A DNA stretch of 64,000 bases. It comes from Phoronis australis (lineage: Eukaryota > Phoronida > Phoronidae). The stretch lies in the NCBI GenBank assembly GCA_002633005.1, contig NMRA01000503.1:62001-126000 (forward strand), in the 5' to 3' direction. Under the pieces are notes generated by a model, which saw only the letters and a list, made by a program, of their open reading frames with translations, searched no databases and was not told the DNA's origin. Shown in pieces: positions 37,836 through 51,700 of this stretch (position 1 is its first letter; the number at the start of each line of letters is the position of its first letter). A program made the translations under genes and the position numbers.

Positions 37836-40800
37836 TCATACATTCTCCTCTATGGCCACAGACAAAGACTTGACTTGCTTCACCAGTTCGCTGATTTGGT
37901 CACCTCTGAAAAGTCGTTAACAAACATAAGGTGAAATTCCTTGCTCCATAGAATACAGGAACTACTGATAAAATATTGATATCATTATGTTCAATGCCAC
38001 AACATGAAAAGAGAATGCTTTTGTCGTTACTGAAGGAGAAAGATTGTCTACTCAGAAGAACAGAATGATGCACAACAGCTTGGCTTGGGCTCATTCATAG
38101 GAAAATCCCAAGTGATCACCAGAATACACACATTTAGACAGGTGGACCAGGGGCCCGTTCCAACAAAACTGACTTAGCTAAGACAAATCATAAATTTTAG
38201 TAAATTTTAAGATAAGACTTAAATTTGTCTTGATACCGTTTCAAGAAAGTTTTAATCAAGTTTTTGATAAACGTTTTGTCTTAATTTTAACTATCTTACC
38301 GGATGTGGAAGTTTCAAAGTATGTAAGTTAAGACAAATCTTAGACTGAACGGGCCCCAGTACTGCACTAGCTTCTCCTAGTGCCATTTAACTTCTTGTTT
38401 TATTTCACTATTCACCATTACACGGCACTTTCAAACTTTGCTCGAGATTTCGACTCAAAAATCGACCAATCACAATGCGTGGGATTTGAAAGTTTACTCA
38501 GTTTGCCAAGCGACTGATCAATAATCAAAGTGAAACTCAAGTAAACTGAGGCAGTCCCCCTCTCATGTATGGAACTTACTCCTCTTTCAACACATGGCTA
38601 AGCCGGACAGATTGCTTGGAGCTTATTGTGCTGCCACTGACTGAGGACTTCTTCATGTGGGCCATATGTTTGGCTTGGTACTCTCGCTTTGCTTTTATCT
38701 GAATAACATAAAAAATGCAAGGACTCCAGTTACAACAAAAATGTATTTGTTATATGATACATCTAACATGGCAGAAGTGACTCAGGAGCTATGTTTAGGT
38801 AATATTAATTGTTTTTGTAATCATTTTTAACCTCTATTCTTCCATTTCCTGAAAGTTTCAATTGCTATTTCTATCGCCATTTTAACACGTACAAACACTG
38901 TGCCCTCTGTTAGCACTTTGTGAACCATGGTCTCCATCTCGGCATAATTTATGGTCTCATGATTTCACTTGATGTTTGCTGATTAAAATGTACTTGATTC
39001 TAAGTAAGTAACTAGGTGACTATTAAAGCTGAGATTTTAATCAATGTGTAGAAACGACAACTAGCATAGCAATCACAACTGAAATTATAATGTTGATGAA
39101 AGCGCCATTTATAGAATTAGCAGACAATCCAAAGGAACCAACCACAACATTACTAACTTTACACAAAATGTCTGTTAACAAGCTGTTACGAACAAAATTC
39201 CTGCACTGACCATCTCATAGTGTTTTTTACTTAAATTCAAAGCAACCAAATGCTTTACACCAGTTCAAATTTTAAAAGAGTGTTCTCCTCATATTAACAA
39301 CCTTAACATCAAAATCATGGAGGAGGCTGCTTCTCAACCTGATCTCAAATATCCCTTGACATGATAACAGTTGAATTCTATGATCAAAATAAATCAAGAG
39401 GTCACCTGTGATTGACCAGAAGTGGCCTAATTCTGGAAAGGTTGGCCAACCCTATGACACTTGATGGCTTCTTGACACTTCTTACTCGCCAGTGGCAAGA
39501 ATGGAGTTTTTGAGGATGGTACTCACTTTCTTAATCATGGCATTGAAACATGTTTTGTGAGGTCAAGCAACCCAATATAACTTGTGCCAACAGAAATACT
39601 GGTTGAAGACAATTCTGGCTTCTGCCATACTTGTTTTAGAGTCTAGGGCATTACCTGATCCAAGGATTTTGTGAAGGCGTCTAAATTGTCTTGGATTGCT
39701 TTGAGCTCTTTCTGCATATTGCGCTCCGCATTTGATAGTACTGGCATGGATTGTTGTAAGTTGTAGAGTACCTTGTATAGCCTGTAAGAGCAATAAGTCA
39801 ATGGTGTTAGTCCAATACAAGAGTACTTTGTATAGCCTATAACGGAAACAAGTCAATGGTGTTAGTCCAATACAAGAATACCTTGTATAGCCTGAAAGAG
39901 CAGCAAGTCAATGGCGTTAGTCCAATACAAGAGTACCTAGTATAGCATGTAAGAGCAACATGTAAATGGTATTAGTCCAATACACTGAAAGATGGTGTAT
40001 CACCAGTTGGCAATCAAGTTTTTTGCTTGACAACAGTTCATCACCGTTCAGAAGTTACACTGAGTGTGGATGGAGAAGAGGAATTTCTTGCACACTTTTT
40101 GTGGTCATCATGCCTGACACTGTAATGATGTAAGGATGACTGACAACATTCATACTCGAAAGCTACCATTACTTTGCCTTACTAGGTGTTGTACGCAATT
40201 TGCACAAGTTATGTGCCTTTGTTTCATGCTTGTCCACTGTTTATTTACGTGTCGTGCGGAACACGTTAAAATACGTTTTGTGAATTATTTTGCAAGTCGG
40301 TTTGAAAACGAGACACAGACAGGAGAAAGGAAATAAAGTAAGAAAATATATGAATTTGCAGAAATCTAAGAGCAATGCTATAATGTTAAACAATGTTTGT
40401 ATTGTTCGCAACGGTTATGAACTTCATTTGTAAGTAACTTTTATTTATTTTCTTGAATTTCAGATCAAATAAAAAATCTATACAATTTCAAACCAGTCTC
40501 CTTTATAACATTTGATATGGCGGTACACTAGGTGTAACCTTGCCTTTTTCATGACACAAAGTAGAATTACTTAAATGAAATAACTTCTTAACCAAAACAA
40601 CATTCAATTGGCAAATACCCAAAAATAATAGCTGTGCCACTTTCAAACCTTAAACCCCAAGGCAAATTCATCTCCGCAGCATGGAAAAAACAATCAAGTA
40701 AGTTTCTACAAGATGTGGATTTCTATGCTTCGCATCACCTGTCTTGTAGGCGCTGCTGCTCGTCACAACATTCCTCATATTTTTCAGCCAGCTCGCCAGC

Positions 40801-42781
40801 CCTCTCTCTCAACTCATTCTTACTCGCTTGGAAATCCCCCACATCACTCTGCTGCTGCTTCTTTAAATCTTCCAGAATTGAAGCTCTGCAGTAAAAGGTG
40901 TTGTGTGAGATAAAGATAGGAAACATCCAGCATCTTAAAGTAATTCAGGTACTTACTGATAAGTCTGTGCACTTTGCGAAATATCAACAAAACTACAGAT
41001 TTTAACTTAGTATTTTCTGAAATGAGAAAGTCTGTAGAATTTTATTTTTGACTTTATTGGGTTATGTGACCACATTATTTAAATAAAATGAAAATCATAA
41101 AAGTCAGATTTTTATAGCTCTTCAAGTAAAAGTGGAAAATTTTAATAACAATTCCTAACAAGGTTTCGGAGAACAGTGCACAAAGTATAGTTATTGTACC
41201 TAAAAGTTTTGTATGAGTCCAATGACCCATTTCTGAAACATGACGTTCTGAAGATCACCAAATTTGGACATTTTTCTAAGGTCTACATAACCTTGAAAGA
41301 AAACAAGAAAAACATAACTATGAAACACTGATTTATCTTGACGATAAACAGACCTGCGTTCAATTTCCTCTTGTGCCAAGTTTTGCTTCTCGATGTATTC
41401 CTGCCTGAATATCTGGGTCGTCCGCATCAGCAGCTGAAAACACTGTTGTTGAGTCATGCTTGTGTCAGGTTTGGTTCTAGAATGAATGTGATGAAGACAT
41501 CATTCAAAGATAATTCATTTCTCATAACATTATAAGGTGTAAACAAACAAAACTCTGATGGTAGAGGTGTTCTAGACATGCCTCACTATAAGAAATAAAA
41601 CTAAGCATCACTTGAGGCAGTGTTCTTCACAACAGAAAATTCAACTCGACTGGAATTACAAAATTCGTGCACGTGTTCATGTCCATACTGTGGGGAATAT
41701 GTTGGTTAAGTTGTGGAATGCATGCATTGAACTGGTACCAAAAATCCAAAATGTCCAAATTTCTTTATAAAATGACTAATTTCCCAATACTTTTAACTTG
41801 TTGCACAAGTTTCCAAACTCGACACAAGTAAGTTAAACTCGTCGCAGCAAAATTCTCCATTTATTTTGCAAAAGAATAAAATAAATATATTTTTTGGGTA
41901 GTTGGGGTGTGTGAAATAAAGTGAATTATACAGAGTTTGTTGATAGTGGGAAATTAACTGAGTAACCAAGCATCGCCAACAGCCCTAGTGCGAAACTAAT
42001 GCAATGGGTTGCCAATGTCATTTAATGAACAGTAATTCAGTTACTTTATCCTGTTCCAATAAAAAAGTAATTTACCCCATTGTCTGTGAAACACATTTTA
42101 ATAGTAAATGCCCTTGGGTAACAGGACAGTAAGATTAGCAGTAGGGCTATGCCTGCAAAACTGACCATGTGCAAACTATGCAAGGAAAGAAATTTCAGTC
42201 ATGTAGCCTCGTGCAAAATTAGTGAGATATAAAACATTATTTTTCATAAAAATTTTGGGTGTGAGAAATGAGATGAGCGTTCCAAATCAGTGGAGAATTA
42301 TAGTTTGTCCTTGCACACAAATTTCACAAGCATTCACATTAACAGCACTATTTTACCATGTATATACAAGTCAGAGTTGACTAAAAGGTTAGCTGGGTCA
42401 CTTTTATGAAATTAACACCATATGAAAGCTTTGTCAAAATCTATTGATTTGCCAACATGTCCAAAGCCATTTTGAAAATAGCAGATGAGCAGGGAATGCG
42501 TGGATATCTGGGCGCATGAAACGGCACAATTTCAAAACCTTCCCACAACAACAATAATCCAACAGACACTCATTCAAAACAAAGGGAAATAACATAGAAT
42601 TTGGTAATAATGTTTTTTCTTCAAGTCTATTTACCTTAAGATGGGATTAGATGTGCTTCTTTGTAGAATTTTCCTGATGCGATCTTGAAATGGTTCTCTG
42701 TGTACTTTTCTTAAAGGAGATGCAACAGCTTTGCCAGAGGAACTCGAGAGAAGGGGAGGAGTCTCGCTGTTGAGAGAGGCT
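37836..42781 (-). CDS. NUP88: NUP88 exons 10-15: C-terminal coiled-coil part
   Basis: Residues about 476-719 from exons 42635-42781, 41354-41476, 40739-40885, 39655-39781, 38580-38698 and 37836-37905. Heptad-rich, highly charged sequence such as ELRERAGELAEKYEECCDEQ indicates coiled coil; in the family this part assembles with NUP214 and NUP62. Exon 14 ends SVRLSHVLKEE and the 70-nt last exon adds GDQISELVKQV, matching human ILKEEGEHIREMVKQI. Exon 14 would hit a stop (GAG TAA) if read through the donor. Exon 13's acceptor is the first of four tandem copies (see the 55-bp repeat). Confidence 0.94.
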
Positions 42782-45700
42782 CTACAAAATGACATGAAAT
42801 AGAGATACAAATAAAACAAAATCATAAATTGCCTGCACTAAATATGCGAATATATGGACTCGTACAATATCTACTCCATTAGCCACTTTGGTCTCGTACC
42901 TCAAATCTCCTTGAGCAGTGTTACAAAGTTACACCAATGAAGTTGTCATTTTTTAGTCATCCTACTGGTCTTGTGTGTCACATGTCATGAAACTGATCAG
43001 TTCCCATTTCCCTATTGGCTGATTACTTTCATATGTCTTAATATGCGTGCCAAACATAACAATATTTTAGTTTTAATGATTTCAGGTGACAAGTGTCTAA
43101 TGTGAAGATATTTTTTAATAAACAAAAACTCCTCCGTAACAGCCACATACTCTAAAGACACTTTAAAGACAATACAGTCTTCAATCAGCTGACATGCACT
43201 GCAGTTATGTAGTAAATTGACAGCAAGGATCACAAAGATGATGGATAAAGTGACAGTGAACATGTTCCATAAAAAAGTTTACACAACGCGGCTAGACTTT
43301 TTGTTTTCAAGCTTGATACTGGTTCGTTTGTAGTGTCAGAACAATCTCTCAATATATGAAAGCTCGTCCACCGTGAACTCAGCCGATCAATCTACACTTG
43401 TTATGAGCTTGCGAAGCAACATACCAATACTCTCCCTAGTATTGCTTAAGGATATTGTTCCGACACTACAAGCGAACCAGTATCAAGCTTGCAAACAAAA
43501 AGTCTAGTCGTGTTTTCAACAAAGTTTGTGTACATGAAGGGCTGCTATCCAATTAGACTAAAAAGAGTTTGGAAACAAACGAATTGAGTCAAAAGTTAAT
43601 TTTTTAGTCAAAACTATGCCCTTTCAATACAGCCTCAATTTAAAACAAAATAGAGAATATTGAATTTTATAATCAATGATGCACTTTCAAACACAGTAGG
43701 CTTAGAATGACACTAAGCTTCACTTGATTCTTACAAAAATCGATGATAAAAATACAGATACACACAGGACTGTTATTCACGAAATGTTCCTATTTTAATT
43801 ACATGCCTAGCTTGATGAAACTCAATTTTCATTCTAAACTCTTGAAAGCAAATATCTAAGCAATCAGAGTGACACTGAAATGTCCAGTCTTAGTTGTCAA
43901 TCGATACAGGTAGACTTACAACAGTGGCAACGCGATACATTCCACTTGTTCAGTCAAACACAGCAGAGTGTTTCCAAGGAGACTGTCCGACACAATACAC
44001 AATCCAGCGATAGGTGAATCAGGACTGAAATAGTCAAACAGCATTGTTCAGAGGTAGATGGCAGCACTTTATGTCAACACCTGCTCATGGAGCACTGCAC
44101 CAGGAGCAGTCAACAATCATCAAGCATAACTCATGACGTGAAAAGTCCTATGAATACAATAAGTTTTCTTTTAATTGCAGACAATTCAAGTTATTTAATA
44201 TTCTAATCATCAAGAAGTTTATCCATCATTTCTGGGATATTTTATTTTAAGGTTGTCTCAAACTTTATTTAGTGACCTTCTTTTTAACTCATATATCAAA
44301 AAACCAGGCTATGTCAATCAGTAAAGGTATATATTTCCTGAAAGCAAAAAAAGATCAGAGATAAATTTATAAAAATATGTTTTATATTCATGTGCCATGT
44401 TTTTACTAAACCAAATGTAGTCAACATTCATATGTTTTTCATTGCCAATTCTGATTTTCCTAAAACTGGGGCTCAAATTAGATACGGATGAAATCGTCCA
44501 ACCAATGAATGTAGTATTTTCATGTAGCACCCCCTCTGTTGGCCATATGCTATGACTTGGTCTTGCCAGTAGATATGTCATATCACCTAGCTACCAGCTA
44601 GGTACAGCCAGAAACATAGGACCAACAGACAGGGAGGGGGCACTCTCATGTTTTTTTAAAGAAAATTTGGAGTCATTACATCACTACTGATTCGGTACAC
44701 AGACAGAACTCCATATGAGTTCACTAATGTATTGAGAATACTCTGCGCATAACACCAGGCCAAAGTAGTCCCACATACCTGTCTGCTAGTGGTTTAGTAC
44801 AAATGAGATGTTCTACTATTGCATCTGCTCCCAGCACCCCTCGAAGGTATGAGTCACTGGTTTCTGAAACAAAAAGGGTAACTTAAAACACATTAGCAAA
44901 AGTTAAAGACAAAAAAGCAACATTGAATGAATTTCAAAAAAATATGAGCACAGCCCCAGAAATCACTTTGGCGTTATATCAAGATTCTCATTCATTCTCT
45001 TTTACACAAATTCATTAGTAAAACTGAGCTCAGAAGAGAAGGAGACACTTTTGTGCAATGCTCGATTGTCTGCTGGTAAACCTAGGATTCAAACTTGGTT
45101 CTCCCAAACGGGAGTCTGAAGCTCAAACCACTGAGCCACATGTAGTCAGTTGTAATAAACAGATACAATTTCCACATGCCCTCTACAACAACTGTATCTC
45201 CTTAACAACTGAATCTCACAACAGGGCCACATTTGGGGTGCAGGACCCACCCCAAATATTTGCAGCGTTAGAAGAAAAAGCATCTGTCTGCATGGTCTTT
45301 ATGATACAATAACACAACCTTAGGTGTCAGTCAGCTTATGGCATTAATGACAATACAGAAACCAAACAATTCGTATCAACATAGAAAACAATACAGAAAG
45401 TTGAGATTCCACAAAATTTATCGAGCATTCACTAACCATCATCACAGAACAGTTGCATCTTGTTAATCCATGGTAGTGCCACTGTGTGAATGCCAGCTGT
45501 ATGACTACAGTGGTATCGCTCTTTGCACACACAATCTGCAAAGTAAAAGGTTATTTCACAAATGCATTTTTATATAAAGGGACTCCCAAAAATATACTCA
45601 TACTTCAGTACCATTCCGGGAATTCAAATTCAGCTTCCATTGACCAGACTTTGCGTTTAGACCTGCTGAACGGTTACACCTAATTGTGAAACTAAGCGCA

Positions 45701-48700
45701 TAGTCATCATGTGCTCGGTATGTAAAAGGATGTCACATAAATTACTCAGATTTGGAGAATAAAAATCTGTGGCGCAATGCTGCTGGAAACTCAAAACTGT
45801 CAAGGAAGAGCAAAAACAATATTCTTCCCAAATTAATAAAGAGTGTATTTTCTTGTTTATAGACTTAATTCCCTTTTGGTCACCTCTTTATGAATTTAAA
45901 CCAGTAATCATGTTCCCAAGTCAACAAACAAGAGCAACGCAGAGCGTTGAAATGCGCCCACAATTGCACCGCATACAGTATCCTTCTAGGGTTGCTTATT
46001 CGTACCACAAAGTGGCCAGTAGAGGGCATATATGTAGTATGTTGTACTTTGCAAAATGGAAAGGCATGGTCATTGTCTCCTCAATAGGCTAGGGGCAAAA
46101 CATGAGTGATCTTCATAATACAAGCACATCCTATACATCAGTTGCTTAAAGCACCACAGAAACATAGAATTAAAAACAAATTTACCAACATACGAGATTA
46201 GCACAGCATTAGAATGCCAGAAACAAATTTCTACTTGGAACTTTTCCTTCATAGTCACGAAGTAACACAAAGTANNNNNNNNNNNNNNNNNNNNNNNNNN
46301 NNNNNNNNNNNNNNNNNNNNNNNNNNNNNNNNNNNNNNNNNNNNNNNNNNNNNNNNNNNNNNNNNNNNNNNNNNNNNNNNNNNNNNNNNNNNNNNNNNNN
46401 NNNNNNNNNNNNNNNNNNNNNNNNNNNNNNNNNNNNNNNNNNNNNNNNNNNNNNNNNNNNNNNNNNNNNNNNNNNNNNNNNNNNNNNNNNNNNNNNNNNN
46501 NNNNNNNNNNNNNNNNNNNNNNNNNNNNNNNNNNNNNNNNNNNNNNNNNNNNNNNNNNNNNNNNNNNNNNNNNNNNNNNNNNNNNNNNNNNNNNNNNNNN
46601 NNNNNNNNNNNNNNNNNNNNNNNNNNNNNNNNNNNNNNNNNNNNNNNNNNNNNNNNNNNNNNNNNNNNNNNNNNNNNNNNNNNNNNNNNNNNNNNNNNNN
46701 NNNNNNNNNNNNNNNNNNNNNNNNNNNNNNNNNNNNNNNNNNNNNNNNNNNNNNNNNNNNNNNNNNNNNNNNNNNNNNNNNNNNNNNNNNNNNNNNNNNN
46801 NNNNNNNNNNNNNNNNNNNNNNNNNNNNNNNNNNNNNNNNNNNNNNNNNNNNNNNNNNNNNNNNNNNNNNNNNNNNNNNNNNNNNNNNNNNNNNNNNNNN
46901 NNNNNNNNNNNNNNNNNNNNNNNNNNNNNNNNNNNNNNNNNNNNNNNNNNNNNNNNNNNNNNNNNNNNNNNNNNNNNNNNNNNNNNNNNNNNNNNNNNNN
47001 NNNNNNNNNNNNNNNNNNNNNNNNNNNNNNNNNNNNNNNNNNNNNNNNNNNNNNNNNNNNNNNNNNNNNNNNNNNNNNNNNNNNNNNNNNNNNNNNNCAA
47101 ATTTCATGAACATATGTCAAAGGGTTTTGGAGATAGAGCAGCGGACGCCGGACGGACGCCACCCGTACGGACGGACGGATGGACAGAGATGATGGCATAA
47201 TGCGTCCACATATAAATATGTGGGCGCATAAAAATCCAGTTATTGTCATTTGAAGAGCAAGCACATTTTGGGAGAGCCTTTACTTTAACATAGGCCACCT
47301 CAACAGTGCATAACAATGTTTCCTTCGAGGCCTCTTGATACATTCATTCTAGGTTTATTCTTTTTCATAAGAAACTATCACCAAGTAAACACCTCCAGCC
47401 ATTTGGACTCTACTGATGACCTCTGACCAATACTTGTATCTGTTATTGTTGTGCACTTCCAATGGCATCCCAATCAAATGTCATGAGGGTGTTTTTATTT
47501 TCATGAACACATTTTCCACAAGCCCCACGGGCTTACAAGTCACCTAAAAATTTGAACACTAGACCAATTACACAGCAAAAGCCTTCTCTATGCACGAATG
47601 ATGAAGTGTATACGTAATTCATACTAATTCAACATGAGAGACACCTGGACAAGAGTAAGAAACCCTGAGGTGTCTCGCTGGTCATCACATGAGGTGAGGA
47701 TCCTCACCCATCATCTGCATAGTGGTTTCAGTCATAAATGAAGAAAGGAACGGGAAGGGTGTGGAAGATCTGACACCTCAAAGTTCATGACACTGATCGA
47801 GGTACCTCCCGCATTATGCATTATGCATTATGCATACTACTAACAGAAATGGTTGAGGAAACAATGTGACACAGTGGGTTGAGTGTCTGCCTTCTGATCT
47901 CAAGGTCGTAGGTTTGAACCCCACTGGGCCCCATTGCTAAACCCTTGAGTAAGATCTCTAGCTCTTCAGCTTGGACTTAATTTATGAGTATATTAATGAA
48001 TGCAAATAGTGTCTGATGTTTGTTGCAATGTGGCCAACGATGAGGCCTGCGCGCGTCTGATGCAACACGTACTAGACCACCTGCAATATTTGTTTTGAAC
48101 AGAGTTGGTTGCGGCTGTACATCTAACTATTTCTAATTTACATTGGTCACTATTTAAACAAACCCTGTCTATTATCAAACATTACATTATGGACATGTGA
48201 AAAACTAATTCATCAGCACAATCATCAAATACATCCTGAAATATAAAACCCTTTACTCCACCTGCATGAAGGATGATTGGACAAGTGAACTCTTGCTGAT
48301 CCAAGAAGTCCAAGGATGGCCTTGTTAAAGCTAGTTCCAGCTCGACCTTTTCAAATACATGGAGACTATAGGGGGCATCGGATGCAAATATGCTGCTACT
48401 TCCTGTCCATGATTTTTCTGACTGAAAGAATCCAACACACCATACAATGTACAACAGTTAGTAAATGCCATCCAATATTTTTTCATTAGCGTAATGGTCC
48501 TAGAGTCAAATTTTAGAGTTGTAGGAAAGGACTATTCATAGGTAAGAGGGATTTTCAAGACTCGAGAGGGCAATAGTCTGATATAACGTGTTTGTATTTT
48601 GAGAACCAGTGGAGAAAATGGTTCGCAAAATTCAAGCCAGTTATATCAGACCATTACCATGAGGGTAATTTTGAATATCTATAAGATATTTCTTTTTAAG

Positions 48701-51700
48701 AGAACGAGGCCGATAGTCCCCAGAATCATGACCTCCAGGGCCCAGCATATGGATGATGTGTATCACATTAAATCACAATAACTAGCGTTTATAGGCACGA
48801 TGAAGTCCCACCAAGATTACTCTCACAGCTACATAACTTCAACAATGACTAAATACTTCTTTAGCAATGTGATGAAGGAAAAAACAATCTGTTGGCAGAT
48901 CATCGCAGCTAATACTAATAGTCATTTAACATCATAGTCTTCAAACATCATAGTAATACTATGCTAATTTGCAGCCAAGATGGTTGAAGACATGTGATCA
49001 ATTAGCTAACCTCGTAGGCATGTGATCATAGTATGCTCACCTGTAGCTTACCTCATACACATGTGATCATTGAATACTCAATCATTGCTAAGATGGACAT
49101 AGGCCCGCCATCATTGCATGCACACTCCAATCTAATATGGTCACAGGGAAGCTACACAGTGTTTCTTATAAAACTAAAATGCTGGAACTAACGTAAAGTG
49201 ACAGTTCCCGATCAGACTTATCATAAATCACCTGGACACATAATAAAAACGACCCCCAAGAATGGTTGTAAGATGCTCACTCTGGCAGTCTCCGGCTCAT
49301 CGTCGCTACTGTTCAATACGACACAGTGATAGAGCTTGCCCGTACTCTCAGCAATCACTAACACAGCAGGACGTGTGGGCAGACAGACGAGACTGCAGGC
49401 GTCTGTTCCATAGTTGTCATCCGCTGCAGGATACATGGCTAATGGACCTTCAACTAGGGATCGTTCTCTGAAAAGAAATAACTCTTTCAATGTCAAATGA
49501 ATTGAAAATAACAGCCTCAAAAGTGTTGTTTCATTGTTTCATTCACAAAAAAATATTTCTGCTCAAATTGGTAAGTGCAATTACCCTTAAAAGCTCATTT
49601 CACTATCTTTATAAGGTTAATATCTGTAAAGTCTCACCAATTTAGGACACAATATGGCAAATGTTCTCATTTTTTCATAAAAGGTAAGTGGCATCAAATT
49701 AATATTTTTCAATGTCTTGTACCATAGTTAATGTTAAAAGACTTTGAAAATTAAAGAAAGGTTAATTTTGGCAAAATTTTCATCAAACATTGTTAAGCTT
49801 TCTAAAAAAAAAAACTTGGCCGCTTACCCATACACTATCAGTCTTCAAATTTATAACTAGCAATGTCATAGTGAATAACTAGTCTTCCACTACAATCCTA
49901 TAAAACTCAGTAACTAAATGATTACCTTGGAGAATCAACATCCAAATTCATAATGTAAACATCGCCGTTTGCTTGGAGCACAAAGACCGGCCAATCAAAA
50001 ACTTGGATTTCTTTACTGGACTCCAGTTGTTCTGCATGAGGACCAAAATCGAACGAAATCACATTTGCTCCCAAAGCTGCAGCAATGGAAGGTTTAGAAA
50101 GTGGCAGACTGAACGTCCCCTTAGCCTGACCCAACGGTATCACTTGTTCAGGCTTTACAGGCTCCATCACGTTGTACAACCTGCAAAATAAATGACTATT
50201 AATGTTATCAATAGTCAGAATATAGACTAACACTGTTTTTAGTTGTATTGTTTTGTTTCGTTATTCTGTTTGATTGGCATGACCCCTGAGTTAAGTACAA
50301 TGATGATGTAACTTGTTTACTACAGAATAGTATGGAACTTTCTATCTAAAAGACTCCAGCATGACGGTGATTAATGCAGTCTGGAATATTCTAGAGACTA
50401 TTATATGTTTGTAGAATGATTGGGTAGATTCAGGAAAGTTCTAGAATGTGTTTGAATTGATGTAAAATTCCAGAACAATGCATTAGGCTATAAATACACA
50501 AGCACGGGTTTGTGTTAGTCAGATCAAGTCAGTTCAAGAGAGTTCAAGAAAGTTAATCAGGAGAATTACAGTTGAGTTGCAGTGAAGAGAATCAGCAGTT
50601 ACAGCGATAGTCAATAGACAGCCAGCTATAGAGATAGCAAGTTATTGAATCAACGAGTGTAACAGTTGCTGAACGTATCTCAGAAGTTCATCACAAGTCA
50701 AGGCTTCGCAGCACTGGCTGGAGCATAAACAGACATTACATCGGACGTTATGTTTGAGTAAGCTTGTGAACGTACGGTCGAGATTAATAAAGGATTAACT
50801 CGAACCAGTCTTCAGTCTATCGTCGCACCGAAAGCTATTAGCACCGGTCTGTAACAACCTGCGCCCACCCACACACGGGGAAAAACGTGACATCAATGAA
50901 GAGAAACTAGGTGGTGCAAAAAGGGTTGGGCATGCTGGATACAATAACTATTCATTCCTGCAAAAGTTACTCACAACTTGAACTTGTACCACAGTCGTAT
51001 AGTCCAAATTTGAGTTATTTACTGTGATGTTCGTCACCTGACCAGGCAGATCAGTTAGTTGGGAAACAGTTCCATTTGAACTGTGCATGACCGGAGAAAT
51101 AAACTCTGCTACTGTCTGTCACATGCGACTTGCACATGGAAATTTATGAACAGACACAGAGATTTCAAGATAACTATAATGAACAGAGATAATTGCACAG
51201 CTATGACTACAACAGAGAAGCATCGACACGACACAATCTGCTAAACTTTACCAGCAAAGATCTCTCAGAAAAGCAGTCTTGGCTAAGAACACGTAAATGA
51301 AATATACATTTTGGACAATACATGACCAATTTAGAAATAGTCAAAATAGTCATAAAAATTCTATTTATCCAAGGCTGATTACCTTGCTACAGATAACCAA
51401 AATTAATAACCAATGTTTCTATGACAACTGTGCAGTGTAAATCATATTACAGCAAAATCTCACAAATTTGGTGCACAATATGGAAGACAAGTGAAAATAT
51501 ACAACACCAAAATAATGTTCTGTCAAATTTTAGTTCTGTTGCACAGAGTCTACCAACAAACAACAACGTGAAAAAGTGTGGCCATTCACAACAATATGAA
51601 AAAGTGTGGCTATTCACAACAATGTGAAAAAGTGTGGCCACTCACAACAATGTGAAAAGACTTCAAAAAACCAAAAAAGGTGATTTAATTAATTAATTAT

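Noticed and set aside
39563-39856. 97-codon minus-strand ORF overlapping NUP88 exon 13
   Set aside because: Wrong frame relative to the phase set by exons 12 and 14; it would arise only from use of the duplicated acceptor.
47140-47200. GGACGGACGGATGG block as a regulatory cluster
   Set aside because: Looks like a short simple repeat at the edge of an assembly gap.
46070-47264. Very long reading frames (up to about 350 codons) on both strands
   Set aside because: They run through the N gap; almost all codons are unknown.
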